Below, one piece after another: positions 44,156-52,809 of a stretch of DNA of 64,000 bases. Every line of letters begins with the position of its first letter. Position 1 is the stretch's first letter. The stretch lies in contig JAIRVF010000065.1 in NCBI GenBank assembly GCA_031254035.1, positions 1 through 64,000 of the forward strand, read 5' to 3'. The stretch comes from Paenibacillus sp. Lineage in GTDB: Bacteria > Bacillota > Bacilli > Paenibacillales > Paenibacillaceae. Position numbers and translations under genes: made by a program. Below the pieces are notes generated by a model, which saw nothing but the letters and a program-made list of their open reading frames with translations, was not told the origin of the DNA and made no database searches.

Positions 44156-45292
44156 TTAGTTCTGCATAACAAAATCGCGTTCAATTCCCGTTCCTTCTTC
44201 AAACACCTTCAAAATATCGTAACGGGTGTTGCGCTGTGCCGGAATCTTGCCCGCCTCACGGATTAGCTGCAAAATTGAAGCAATGTTGACTTTATGAACT
44301 GCGCCGGCGGATGAAACTACGTTTTCCTCCATCATTGTGCTGCCGAAGTCGTTACAACCGTATCTCAGGGACAACTTGCCGACCTCAGGTCCCATCGTTA
44401 CCCATGAGGATTGAAGATTCGGAACGTTGTCGAGTACAAGTCGGCCGATCGCGACCGTTTTCAGATAGGCTTCCGGTGTTTCGCGCTCCCGCTTCAGGCT
44501 CGTATTATCTGGCTGGAAGGTGAACGGAATAAACGCAAGGAAGCCCTTGGAATCGTATCCGCCCGCGATACATTCATCCTGTGCATCACGGATGCGCAGC
44601 ATATGCAGCGCGCGTTCTTCCATCGATTCACCAAAGCCGATTACCATCGTAGCGGTTGTATTCATGCCGACTTTATGTGCCGTTTGCATCACGTCCATCC
44701 ATTCGCGCCAGGTGCCTTTGTGACGGCTGATTTTTTTACGGATGCGGTCATCCAAAATTTCAGCGCCGCCGCCAGGCAGTGAATCCAGACCAGCCGCATG
44801 CAGCTCGCGTACGACTTCCTCCAGCGACAAGCCTTCGGAAACTTCCTGCATTTTACGAATTTCAGCCGGAGAAAAAGAGTGCATCGTAATGTTCGGGAAC
44901 CGCCGCTTAATGCCGCGGAGCAAATCCGTATAATAGCTGAAAGGTAAATCAGGATGCGTACCGCCCTGCATCAAAATTTCAGTACCGCCCACAACTTCCG
45001 TTTCTTTAATTTTCTGAAAAATAACTTCATCCGGAAGCACATACCCCTCTGCATGCCCGGGTCTGCGATAAAATGCGCAAAACGTGCAGTACGTATCGCA
45101 AATATTCGTATAGTTGACATTACGTCCAATCACAAAAGTTGTAATCGGGTCCGGATGTTTTCTCTCCATCATGATATTGGCAGCATGGCCAATTTTTTCA
45201 ATTTGTTCGCTCTCAAACAGGGTCACGCTGTCTTCCAAGTTCAAGCGTTCCCCTCGCAGGGCTTTATCCAAGATCTGATCTACTGTGCTCAT
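44156..45292 (-). CDS. mqnC: Cyclic dehypoxanthinyl futalosine synthase MqnC
   Basis: 378 residues from ATG 45292 (AGGAGG nine bases upstream). Radical-SAM cluster cysteines C65, C69 and C72 in NICDTYCTFCAFYR (CX3CX2C). HAEGYVLPDEVI, LQGGTHPDL and SLPGGGAEIL are typical of MqnC. It closes the ring of dehypoxanthinyl futalosine in the alternative menaquinone pathway. Other mqn genes are not in the window; B. subtilis instead uses the classical Men pathway. MqnE is the nearest alternative but has a different cluster context. Confidence 0.92.
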   Translation of the reverse strand: MSTVDQILDKALRGERLNLEDSVTLFESEQIEKIGHAANIMMERKHPDPITTFVIGRNVNYTNICDTYCTFCAFYRRPGHAEGYVLPDEVIFQKIKETEVVGGTEILMQGGTHPDLPFSYYTDLLRGIKRRFPNITMHSFSPAEIRKMQEVSEGLSLEEVVRELHAAGLDSLPGGGAEILDDRIRKKISRHKGTWREWMDVMQTAHKVGMNTTATMVIGFGESMEERALHMLRIRDAQDECIAGGYDSKGFLAFIPFTFQPDNTSLKRERETPEAYLKTVAIGRLVLDNVPNLQSSWVTMGPEVGKLSLRYGCNDFGSTMMEENVVSSAGAVHKVNIASILQLIREAGKIPAQRNTRYDILKVFEEGTGIERDFVMQN

Positions 45293-45368
45293 CTCCGGCA
45301 GCCTCCTTATCATTTTTTCTTCTATATATCTTATAGGGCTTAACACGATTATGAATTCTTAACAACAC

Positions 45369-45705
45369 AAAAGGGAGCGAAGGGGACGGATTCATTCTTA
45401 TAGAAGCGATAGCGTTCGCTCATTTATAAGATAGGTTCAACATCATAATTAGTACTTGAAAAAAAGCGAAAGTAGCGGAGGGGACGGAATCGTTCTGAAG
45501 AAGCGGAAGCGTTCGCCTTTGTCTCCGAATTTCCACCTTCAATAAAAAACAAAATCAAGAAATTTGGAGACAACAGCGATCGGAAGAACGATCCGTAACC
45601 GCAGCGGGCACCTCGCACATCTCAAGATCTAATTTCAGTATTGAACCATAAAATATGGGAGGCAACAGCGATCGGAAGATTGATCCGTAACCGCAGAAAA
45701 CACCT
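45369..45705. repeat. Cluster of four related repeats (two direct, two inverted), family 3
   Basis: Forward copies start near 45369 (GGGGACGGATTCATTCTTAT) and 45478 (GAGGGGACGGAATCGTTCTG). Inverted copies are near 45565-45605 (GGAGACAACAGCGATCGGAA) and 45658-45700 (GGAGGCAACAGCGATCGGAA). Shared parts are ACGGATCGTTCTTC and CGATCGCTGTTGTCTCC or the equivalent. Opposed copies could fold into long hairpins. No gene in 45293-45892. Confidence 0.65.
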
Positions 45706-45892
45706 CAAACTTTTGTTAATAATTCATTTTTTGTAAAGCCCTATTCTTCAAACCATCCACACCATCTTATCATAATTTGTTCTTGAGAAAAACTTCACTT
45801 TCTATCAAAAAAATATTAAAATCCGCATAAATTGGGTAGTTTCAGGAATTTTGTTGTTTGATTTCACAGAATAGACACAAAGGGAAAAGGGA

Positions 45893-45926
45893 CTGTCCCA
45901 AACTAAGTTTACTTGCTTTTGGGACA
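45893..45926 (-). terminator. Rho-independent terminator of the met operon
   Basis: Minus strand GTCCCAAAA / TTTGGGAC stem followed by AGTCCCTTTTCCC, ~23 bases after the metC stop. Confidence 0.65.
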
Positions 45927-45948
45927 CCCTCCATCATCACTCTTGATT

Positions 45949-47127
45949 TTACCCTTGCAATGCCTGGTTCAGATCGGCGATCAGATCATCGATATCCTCA
46001 AGGCCTACGGAGAAACGAAGCAATCCATCTGTAATTCCTCGTTCGTGACGTACTTCAGCCGGCATCGCGGCATGGGACATCATCGCAGGATAGGACAAAA
46101 TGCTTTCCACCGCACCAAGACTTACAGCTACTAGCGGAATACGCACCTTGTTCAGCACTTGCTTGGCCCGTTCGCCAGAACCCACATCAAAGGAGACAAC
46201 GGCTCCATAACCTGAGGATTGCTTTTCGTGAATCTCCCGTCCCGGATGATCCAGCAGCCCTGGATAATAAACCTGCTCAATATCCGACCGACCTTTAAGC
46301 CATGCCGCCAATACGGCCGCGCTTTGCTCGCTGTGATTCATTCGTGCCTGCAAGGTCTTCATGCCCCGCATCAGCAACCAGGAATCCTGTACTCCCAGCA
46401 CTGTACCCAATCCGTTCTGAAGCTGCTTTAGCTGTTTGCCAATGGAAGGTGTGCGTGCCACAGTAAGTCCGGCCAGCACATCGCTGTGGCCACCTAAAAA
46501 TTTGGTAGCACTATGCAGCACAATATCAACGCCATGTTCAATTGGCCTTTGATAGTAAGGTGTCATAAACGTGTTATCCAGCATCGTTAGGAGATCATGT
46601 TCCTTCGCCCACGAAGTTACCGCCGCGACATCTGTAATTTTAAGCGTAGGATTCGATGGTGTTTCCATATATACAGCTTTGGTATTTGGCCTCAAAGCCG
46701 CTTTAACCTGGTCCAGGTCCGTCATGTCCACAAAGGTGCTTTCGATGCCAAAGCGGCTCAAAATGCTGGTAAGCAAACGGTATGTACCGCCGTATACATC
46801 CTCTGTCACGATCATATGGTCGCCTGCGGACAGCATCATGAACGTGCTGGAGATCGCGGCCATCCCGGAAGAATAAGCGAATCCATGCACCCCTCCCTCG
46901 AGCAAAGCAATGTAGTCTTCGAGCGCCTGGCGCGTCGGGTTGCCGGAACGGCTGTAGTCATGAACCGGAGGATTAAACACATCCTCATGATGAAAGGTTG
47001 ATGCCTGATAAATCGGAACACTGGACGCTCCCGTGGTGCTGTCAATTTCTGAACCGAAATGCAGAAGCTTGGTGCCAAACTTAAATGTATCTTCATGGCC
47101 GTTTGGCTTTTTGCTTTGGTCACTCAT
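45949..47127 (-). CDS. metC: Cystathionine beta-lyase (MetC-type PLP enzyme)
   Basis: 392 residues from ATG 47127 (AAGGGGG upstream). Cys/Met-metabolism PLP fold: SRSGNPTRQALE, YSSGMAAIS, ETPSNPTLKI and cofactor lysine in LHSATKFLGGHSDVLAG. Its first eight bases overlap the end of metI, as in B. subtilis metIC. It would split cystathionine to homocysteine, pyruvate and ammonia. Family members also have gamma-lyase or gamma-synthase activity, so the label rests partly on gene order. Confidence 0.85.
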   Translation of the reverse strand: MSDQSKKPNGHEDTFKFGTKLLHFGSEIDSTTGASSVPIYQASTFHHEDVFNPPVHDYSRSGNPTRQALEDYIALLEGGVHGFAYSSGMAAISSTFMMLSAGDHMIVTEDVYGGTYRLLTSILSRFGIESTFVDMTDLDQVKAALRPNTKAVYMETPSNPTLKITDVAAVTSWAKEHDLLTMLDNTFMTPYYQRPIEHGVDIVLHSATKFLGGHSDVLAGLTVARTPSIGKQLKQLQNGLGTVLGVQDSWLLMRGMKTLQARMNHSEQSAAVLAAWLKGRSDIEQVYYPGLLDHPGREIHEKQSSGYGAVVSFDVGSGERAKQVLNKVRIPLVAVSLGAVESILSYPAMMSHAAMPAEVRHERGITDGLLRFSVGLEDIDDLIADLNQALQG

Positions 47128-48307
47128 GATGCTTACCCCCTTCAACTTCCTCTACCGCCGCATCTAACGCTCCCCCAAGGTCGGCAATCAAATCGTCGAT
47201 ATGCTCAATACCTACCGAGAAGCGCAGCAGCCGGTCGTCGACACCTACCGCCTTGCGGATTTCCTCCGGAATGTCCGCATGAGTCTGGACAGCTGGATAG
47301 GTCATCAACGACTCCACGCCCCCTAGGCTTTCGGCAAAAGCAATCAGTTGGATATGCCGAAGAATCGGCTCCACATAACGAGCATCCCTGACTTTAAAGG
47401 AGAAAATGCCCGTATTTCCACTGGATTGTTTCTTTTGAATCTCATAGCCCGGATGATCTGGAAAAGCAGGATGAAATACTTCGGCGATCGCAAGATGCGT
47501 GTTCAGGAAATCGGCGATTGCCTTGGCATTTGTTTCATGACGCTCCATCCGCAGCGCCAGCGTCTTCATCCCTCTCATCAATTGGTAAGAATCACTCGCC
47601 CCGAGCACGGCGCCAATAGAGTTATGCAAAAAGAACATTTCCTCCGACAGTTCCTTGCCTTTGGTCACGATCAAACCTGCCAACACATCGTTATGTCCGC
47701 CCAAATATTTGGTTGCGCTGTGAATGACGATGTCGGCGCCGAGCTCGATTGGACGCTGGAAGAACGGTGTAAGCAGCGTGTTGTCCACAATGGTCAGTAG
47801 CTGATGGCGTTTCGCCCAGGTTGCCACCTTTTCGATATCCGTTATCATCATCAGAGGATTGGTAGGCGTTTCAATAAATACGGCCTTCGTTTCCGGACGG
47901 CGTGATTTTTCCAACTCGTCAAGATCATTTGTATCAATATAACTTGCGCTGACACCGAACTTCGAGAGTATTCTTTCGAGCAGTCTATATGTACCCCCGT
48001 ACAAATCTAACGAAACGATCAAGTGATCTCCCTGCCCAAACAGAGAAAAAATCGTCTGCAATGCAGCCATTCCGGAACTACAGGCAAATCCAGCATCCCC
48101 CGACTCAAGCTGTGCAGCGGCTTCTTCCAGAACTTTGCGAGTGGGGCTTTTCGTGCGTGCATAATCAAATCCCGTGCTTTGGCCTAGTTTCGGATGCCGG
48201 AATGCCGTTGCCTGGTAAATCGGAAAATTCACCGCCCCGGTTACAGGGTCTTCCAATGAGCCGATCTGTGCAAGTCTGCTTTCAATATTTAATGGTTTCT
48301 TCTTCAT
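47120..48307 (-). CDS. metI: Cystathionine gamma-synthase / O-acetylhomoserine thiolyase (MetI-type)
   Basis: 395 residues from ATG 48307 (GGGGGAG upstream). PLP motifs: YARTKSPTRKVLE, CSSGMAALQ, ETPTNPLMMITD and cofactor lysine in IHSATKYLGGHNDVLAG. It uses acyl-homoserine made by MetA, 90 bases upstream, with cysteine or sulfide. Translationally coupled to metC. Regulated with metA by the SAM riboswitch, unless the repeat in the metA-metI gap interrupts the transcript. Confidence 0.88.
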   Translation of the reverse strand: MKKKPLNIESRLAQIGSLEDPVTGAVNFPIYQATAFRHPKLGQSTGFDYARTKSPTRKVLEEAAAQLESGDAGFACSSGMAALQTIFSLFGQGDHLIVSLDLYGGTYRLLERILSKFGVSASYIDTNDLDELEKSRRPETKAVFIETPTNPLMMITDIEKVATWAKRHQLLTIVDNTLLTPFFQRPIELGADIVIHSATKYLGGHNDVLAGLIVTKGKELSEEMFFLHNSIGAVLGASDSYQLMRGMKTLALRMERHETNAKAIADFLNTHLAIAEVFHPAFPDHPGYEIQKKQSSGNTGIFSFKVRDARYVEPILRHIQLIAFAESLGGVESLMTYPAVQTHADIPEEIRKAVGVDDRLLRFSVGIEHIDDLIADLGGALDAAVEEVEGGKHHE

Positions 48308-48332
48308 ACCGTTCTCCCCCATGTTCTCCTCT

Positions 48333-48387
48333 TATAGAAGTTGTTCAAAAATCCGCTTTTGATCACCTTTTTGAACACGCACTTATA
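48333..48387 (+). repeat. Dispersed repeat, family 1 (copy D, 55 bp)
   Basis: TATAGAAGTTGTTCAAAA then CTTTTGATCACCTTTTTGAA and CACGCACTTATA; a short form with both ends but almost no core. It occupies most of the metA-metI gap. Confidence 0.7.
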
Positions 48388-48398
48388 TGTTGTATCTG

Positions 48399-49334
48399 TC
48401 AAATCTGCGGCCATACTTCCATAATCTCTCCGATGTCGTAAGGGGTTTCTTGATACACATAGTAATTCAGCCAGTTTGAGAATAATAAGTTGGCATGGGC
48501 ACGCCATATCGTCGGCGGAATCCGGCTTGGATCATCGTTCGGGTAATAGTTCTTTGGTATATCCATCTCCATGCCCTTAGCGATATCGCGTTCATACTCC
48601 CATTTCAAGGAATAAGAATCGTATTCGGAGTGGCCCGTTACGAAAATTTGTCTGCCATCTTTGGTAGCCACTAAATAAATCCCCGCTTCCTCGGATTCGG
48701 ACAAAATTTCAAGCGCGTCAATGTTTTCGATATCCTCGCGCCGAAACTCCGTGTGGCGAGACTGAGGTACATAAAAGACTTCGTCGAAACCGCGGAGAAG
48801 TTTGACATTTTGCCGATTGACCGTGTGCGGAAACACGCCAAAGCATTTTTTTTCCAGATCCCACTTCGGCACGCCGAAATGATGATACAGTCCTGCCTGC
48901 GAGGCCCAACAGATATGCAGCGTCGAGGTTACATTGGTTTTGGACCAATCCATAATTTCCACCAGCTCATCCCAGTAGTTCACATCTTCATAATTGAGCT
49001 GCTCGACGGGGGCTCCTGTGATGATCATGCCGTCGAATCGGCGGTGTCGCACTTCGTCAAACGTCTTGTAGAACGCTTCTAAATGCTCTTGGGACGTATT
49101 CTTGGATGTGTGTGAACTTGGATGGAGCAGCGTAATGTCAACCTGCAAAGGCGAGTTGCCCAGCAAACGCAGCAGCTGCGTTTCCGTGGTTTCCTTTGTT
49201 GGCATGATGTTCAGGATAACAATCTGCAGCGGGCGGATATCCTGATGGTACGCTTTGCTGTCATCCATAACGAAAATATTCTCTCTGCTTAGAATCTCAT
49301 TTGCTGGCAGGGCGTCCGGAATTTTAATCGGCAC
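48399..49334 (-). CDS. metA: Homoserine O-acyltransferase MetA, predicted acetyl-specific
   Basis: 311 residues. Start GTG 49334 follows GAGGAG. Active-site residues are C142 (HICWASQ), H235 and E237 (TGHSEYD). Position 111 (TGAPVEQL) is Glu; in this family Glu111 marks acetyl-CoA users (as in B. cereus) and Gly111 succinyl-CoA users (E. coli). Hence O-acetylhomoserine is the probable product despite the common succinyltransferase label. First gene of the met operon, directly under a SAM-I riboswitch. Confidence 0.94.
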   Translation of the reverse strand: MPIKIPDALPANEILSRENIFVMDDSKAYHQDIRPLQIVILNIMPTKETTETQLLRLLGNSPLQVDITLLHPSSHTSKNTSQEHLEAFYKTFDEVRHRRFDGMIITGAPVEQLNYEDVNYWDELVEIMDWSKTNVTSTLHICWASQAGLYHHFGVPKWDLEKKCFGVFPHTVNRQNVKLLRGFDEVFYVPQSRHTEFRREDIENIDALEILSESEEAGIYLVATKDGRQIFVTGHSEYDSYSLKWEYERDIAKGMEMDIPKNYYPNDDPSRIPPTIWRAHANLLFSNWLNYYVYQETPYDIGEIMEVWPQI

Positions 49335-49395
49335 GATTCAACACTCCTCTTTTTTCGGGTGGCGGAAATCACTCGGGGAGCAAGGGTACTTAGAA

Positions 49396-49573
49396 CAAAA
49401 AATGACCTTCTCACGTATAGAGAAAGGTCATTATCGTTAATTCATACGCCTCTCTCATCTGTCAGAAAACATCTGCTTACCGCAGTCTGTTCCTGCAAGA
49501 ATTAGCACCGTGCGTGTAGTACGCCGGTTGCCGGGTTTCATCGGGCTAGTCCCTCCACCTGCTCTTGATAAGA
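49396..49573 (-). promoter_or_regulatory. SAM-I (S-box) riboswitch upstream of metA
   Basis: On the minus strand the aptamer begins CTTATCAAGAGCAGGTGGAG, continues GACTAGCCCGATGAAACCCG and GGTGCTAATTC, and ends AGATGAGAGAGG (49447-49573). A terminator hairpin (AATGACCTTTCTC / GAGAAGGTCATT, T6) follows at 49396-49432. High S-adenosylmethionine should stop transcription of the met operon. Confidence 0.95.
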
Positions 49574-49734
49574 TTTCGCTGTATTAAGTTTTTGTTTAAA
49601 TGAATTTTAATCTTGAACAATACTTTAAATCATAATCTCATCCTTCGTCAAGAGTCCTGGAGCAGACTTTAAGGATAAATTTTCCTGACTTCGTCATACG
49701 TTGAAAACGGGTATAAACGGGGGCCATTTTCTTC

Positions 49735-49763
49735 TTGAAAGGTGTATGTCTCGGCGTTATACT
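49735..49763 (+). promoter_or_regulatory. Predicted sigma-A promoter of the leader ORF-corA transcript
   Basis: TTGAAA (49735-49740), 17-base spacer, TATACT (49758-49763). The start of transcription would be near 49770, 35 bases before the leader ORF. Confidence 0.7.
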
Positions 49764-49804
49764 ATACAAGTGTTTGAAACCATATGACAGAGGTGACATG
49801 AAAG

Positions 49805-49918
49805 ATGGAAGGCGACCCGAGCCCGAAGCTGAGTCCAATTCAACACAACCGCATAGAACTGATATCAGCTAGCTGGCGTAGGGAAGTTTTCGCTTTTGTC
49901 CACGGATTCCCCGTTTAA
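49805..49918 (+). CDS. Upstream leader ORF of corA, MgtL-like N-terminus (37 residues)
   Basis: ATG 49805 lies eight bases after AGGTGA and encodes 37 residues starting MEGDPSPKLSPIQ and ending VHGFPV. It is ~100 bases before corA under a good promoter. The alternation of acidic residues and proline near the start resembles enterobacterial MgtL (MEPDPTPLP), which controls a magnesium transporter by ribosome destabilisation or slow proline decoding. After the stop, GCTTTAAATAAAGC and TTTTCCC could form a weak attenuator. The resemblance may be chance; no known family. Confidence 0.5.
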   Translation: MEGDPSPKLSPIQHNRIELISASWRREVFAFVHGFPV

Positions 49919-50021
49919 TTCTCCCAAAACACGGCCGGTAATGCTGATTTCTTTCCTGTGCTTTAAATAAAGCTTTTCCCTAATCATGCCTGGCATGAAG
50001 GGATGGAGGAGTGAAATCATA

Positions 50022-50957
50022 ATGAAAATCCGGTTGGTGAACGAGGGCGTGTTCAGCCCGATCGATGACATCCAAGCCACACTATCTGCCCCACCTGCGG
50101 GATTCTACTGGATCGATGCGGATGTGGACGACCTTACCCTTTTGCAACCTTTATTTTCACTGCATGATTTGGCAGTTGAGGACTGCTTGAGCGAAGAAGA
50201 ACAACGTCCCAAGATCGAAATTTACGAGAACCATTATTTTATCGTTGTGAATTCCATCCGTTTTGATGACGAGGAAATTTTCATGCGTACGCTTAACGTC
50301 TTTTTGGGACGCCATTTTATCATCACAGTAACCAAGCAGAAGATCAATGAGCTGCGCTCCTTGAAACCCATTTTATGGGAGCAGGAAGTCAGTACTCCCG
50401 ACCGATTTTTGTATCTGCTGATCGACTTGATTGTAGACAACTACTTTACGGTAGGCGACCGGATCGAAGCCAAGATCGAAAAGCTCGAAGAAGACATTCT
50501 GATGCATACCAAAAAGTCTCATTTGAACGAAATTATCGGTCTACGCAGTGAGATTTTATGGCTGAAAAAAGTGTTGGGACCACAAAAAGAATTAATTAAC
50601 ACCCTTAATAAAAGAGATCTTCGGCTCATTGATGACCAGCTGCAAAAATATTTCAGCGACATCTATGAAAATGCCGTTAAAATATCCGAAACTTTTGATA
50701 CGTTCCGCGATTTGATGGGCAACCTTCGTGAAGCTTACCAATCCAGTATCGCCAACCGTGCCAATGACATCATGCGCGTGTTTACAGCCATCACAACAAT
50801 ATTCATGCCGCTCACCGTCATTACGGGAATTTATGGAATGAACTTTGACAATATGCCCGAAACACATTTTCAATACGGGTATTTTGCCGTGATCGGGATC
50901 ATGATCACCCTCGCCGTCAGCATGCTGCTGATCTTCCGGAAGAAAGACTGGCTTTAA
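50022..50957 (+). CDS. corA: CorA family magnesium transporter
   Basis: 311 residues from ATG 50022 (GGAGGAG upstream). A large cytoplasmic domain, a long stalk helix and two C-terminal membrane helices (~255-275 and ~285-305) joined by the signature YGMNFDNMPE. CorA channels form pentamers that import Mg2+ (some Co2+ or Ni2+). No M-box riboswitch was found upstream; a possible leader peptide gene precedes it. Confidence 0.94.
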   Translation: MKIRLVNEGVFSPIDDIQATLSAPPAGFYWIDADVDDLTLLQPLFSLHDLAVEDCLSEEEQRPKIEIYENHYFIVVNSIRFDDEEIFMRTLNVFLGRHFIITVTKQKINELRSLKPILWEQEVSTPDRFLYLLIDLIVDNYFTVGDRIEAKIEKLEEDILMHTKKSHLNEIIGLRSEILWLKKVLGPQKELINTLNKRDLRLIDDQLQKYFSDIYENAVKISETFDTFRDLMGNLREAYQSSIANRANDIMRVFTAITTIFMPLTVITGIYGMNFDNMPETHFQYGYFAVIGIMITLAVSMLLIFRKKDWL

Positions 50958-51020
50958 TAAAATATCCTCTTATAAAATAACCCCACAAAGTGACGTGTGG
51001 CCTTTTGAAGCTTATTCCGA

Positions 51021-51060
51021 TTACTTTGCGGGGACCCCGGAACTTTCTGATATCTTAAGA
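51021..51060 (+). repeat. Short repeat related to the tail of family 1 copy B
   Basis: TTACTTTGCGGGGACCCC and TATCTTAAG share order and wording with 23999-24045 (CACTTTGCGGGGACCGC ... ATCTTAA). Two copies only. Confidence 0.35.
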
Positions 51061-51106
51061 AAAGGACGAAGGTGTGCTTTGAAGGAAAAGCCCTATCGTC
51101 CTTTTG
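51058..51106. terminator. Bidirectional terminator between corA and the HRDC gene
   Basis: AAAAGGACGA pairs with TCGTCCTTTT around a 26-base loop that has extra internal pairing. Followed by GTTGTT to the right. Confidence 0.6.
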
Positions 51107-51141
51107 TTGTTATGCAAACGGGATCCGTCTAAACTAGACCT

Positions 51142-52146
51142 TTATCCTGCGTTCCTTCTGCTTTCGGCTTCCTTGCGGAACCGAATCCGGATCAGGCGTA
51201 AACGTTCATACCGCACTTCCATGATAGGACCTGCCGCAGGCTCCTGACCGTAAACGCGATGCATCACTGGCTTCAGCAGCGCATCGCCCAGCTCTTCAAA
51301 CGCTCTCCATATCTCCTCCTGCTCCGATTGCGGCATCTCCTGCAGCTCGGCAGCGATCAAACGCTCCACATCATAGCCGTCTTTTTCAAGCTGCTCTACC
51401 GATTCTACCAGTTCCCGCCTTGTCAGGCTGCTTTCCTGCTCCAGCTGTTCCAGCTTCTTACCTTCATGAATACCTCTTAGCAGCATTTGTTTGGTTCGGT
51501 ATTTATCCAGATCATGCTTGTATTTCTGCTCCTTCTGCTTATAAACCCAAGCCTCATAGGTCTGCCCATCCAACTTGTCCTGAACCCAGTCCAGCGGAAA
51601 ACTATGGCTGCGTTCCTGCCCTGCGGTTATTTCCAGCAGTTCTGCCCCATACTCTGCCGCCTTATTGTCTCCAACACCTGGCAGCTGGAGCAGCTCATCG
51701 GGCGTCACCGGAACGAAGGCGCTAATAAGCCGCAAAAGCCTGTTGGTTGCGATAAAGTAAGGTGCTTTCCGCTCCGCTGCTGCTTTTTTTCGGCGCCAGG
51801 CGCAAAGCTCATTGTAAAGCTCTTCGCGGTAGTTCATTTCACTGTAACAATATAGCTTTTGGACCGGCTGGCTTTTCCCCTTTTGCTCCTCCTCATCATG
51901 AAAAATGCCATCGATCAGCGGCCGGAAGCCTTCACCCAGCTTAACCGCAAGTCCATGACGGTAAATATGCAGCATTTCATTCCAGGATCCGCCTTCATAC
52001 CAGATATTCTCACAGGTTTCACCCTTTTGCCCCATATCTCTCCATCCCAGCTTCCAAACCCCCTCCTTTTCATCGATCCATACTTCTGCCAAGGCTTCGT
52101 CCAATTCCTCTTCCTTGACCAGACGATTCATAAATACGGTTTGCAT
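51142..52146 (-). CDS. HRDC domain protein
   Basis: 334 residues. Residues ~100-180 form an HRDC helical bundle (YNELCAWRRKKAAAERKAPY, LLQLPGVGDNKAAEYG), a nucleic-acid-binding module found in RecQ and RNase D. A charged, helical C-terminal part (LEQLEQESSLTRRELVESVE) resembles the helix-turn-helix that follows HRDC in some RecQ helicases. There is no helicase or nuclease domain. Start ATG 52146 with GGGAGG. Function unknown, probably binds DNA. Confidence 0.82.
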   Translation of the reverse strand: MQTVFMNRLVKEEELDEALAEVWIDEKEGVWKLGWRDMGQKGETCENIWYEGGSWNEMLHIYRHGLAVKLGEGFRPLIDGIFHDEEEQKGKSQPVQKLYCYSEMNYREELYNELCAWRRKKAAAERKAPYFIATNRLLRLISAFVPVTPDELLQLPGVGDNKAAEYGAELLEITAGQERSHSFPLDWVQDKLDGQTYEAWVYKQKEQKYKHDLDKYRTKQMLLRGIHEGKKLEQLEQESSLTRRELVESVEQLEKDGYDVERLIAAELQEMPQSEQEEIWRAFEELGDALLKPVMHRVYGQEPAAGPIMEVRYERLRLIRIRFRKEAESRRNAG

Positions 52147-52413
52147 GCTTCTACCTCCCTATCAAATTCAGCACAACAAAAAAAGCACCCTTCTTGGCAA
52201 CAAGAGAGGCGCTTCCCCAAAACAAACATTATGCTGTTATTCCAAATTATACCACACACAGTTAAACATTCTCAACGGTTTTAGTGAATGAAGCCTTATG
52301 GTAAGCTTCGCTTGCGGGACATTTTCAGGATCACAATGGATATTGCGGCAGCTACTGCTTTTTTGTTACTCTAAACATAATATCAACTGGATAGCAAGGA
52401 GTGTTAACACATC

Positions 52414-52713
52414 ATGCCTCAGCATGGAGAATTGGATTTTTTGGCAGACAGCACAGAGCAAACCTCTACTAGGTTTGTCACTTTTTTAGGCCCCTCTCTC
52501 AAGCGGTTTGATCTGGCCGTCACCACCACCGCCCTTTTCTACGGAAAAAGCCTGGTGGCAGATTTGCAACAGGGAATCAGCGCCGTCATTGGCCTCGATG
52601 ATGTCGAGGAGCCAGGTTTTCTCGAATTTACTTTTAAGATTGGAGAACAAGAAGCGGGGGAACTGCGGGAATTTCTCCGTATGGTCGTCGGCATGCCCTA
52701 TTTTACGGACTAG
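52414..52713 (+). CDS. DUF3055 / SAV0927 family protein
   Basis: 99 residues. The central segment RFVTFLGPSLKRFDLAVTTTALFYGKSLVADLQ and DDVEEPGFLEFTF fit my memory of the DUF3055 (SAV0927) family of small cytosolic Firmicute proteins. AAGGAG lies 13 bases before the ATG, a rather long spacing. It stands alone between two leftward genes and has its own terminator. Function unknown. Confidence 0.65.
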   Translation: MPQHGELDFLADSTEQTSTRFVTFLGPSLKRFDLAVTTTALFYGKSLVADLQQGISAVIGLDDVEEPGFLEFTFKIGEQEAGELREFLRMVVGMPYFTD

Positions 52714-52740
52714 ACATCGATTGATGACTCATGTGAACTT

Positions 52741-52783
52741 AAAAAACCAGTCAAACACAAAAACGTGCCTGACTGGTTTTTTC
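52741..52783. terminator. Bidirectional rho-independent terminator
   Basis: AACCAGTCA / TGACTGGTT stem flanked by A6 and T6; serves the DUF3055 gene (rightward) and the fructokinase gene (leftward). Confidence 0.85.
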
Positions 52784-52809
52784 GGTTTATAAGTTTATTT
52801 GTAAAAATC

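Noticed and set aside
49575..50021. M-box (magnesium) riboswitch upstream of corA
   Set aside because: I looked for the conserved M-box core elements and found none; only the leader ORF and a weak hairpin are present.
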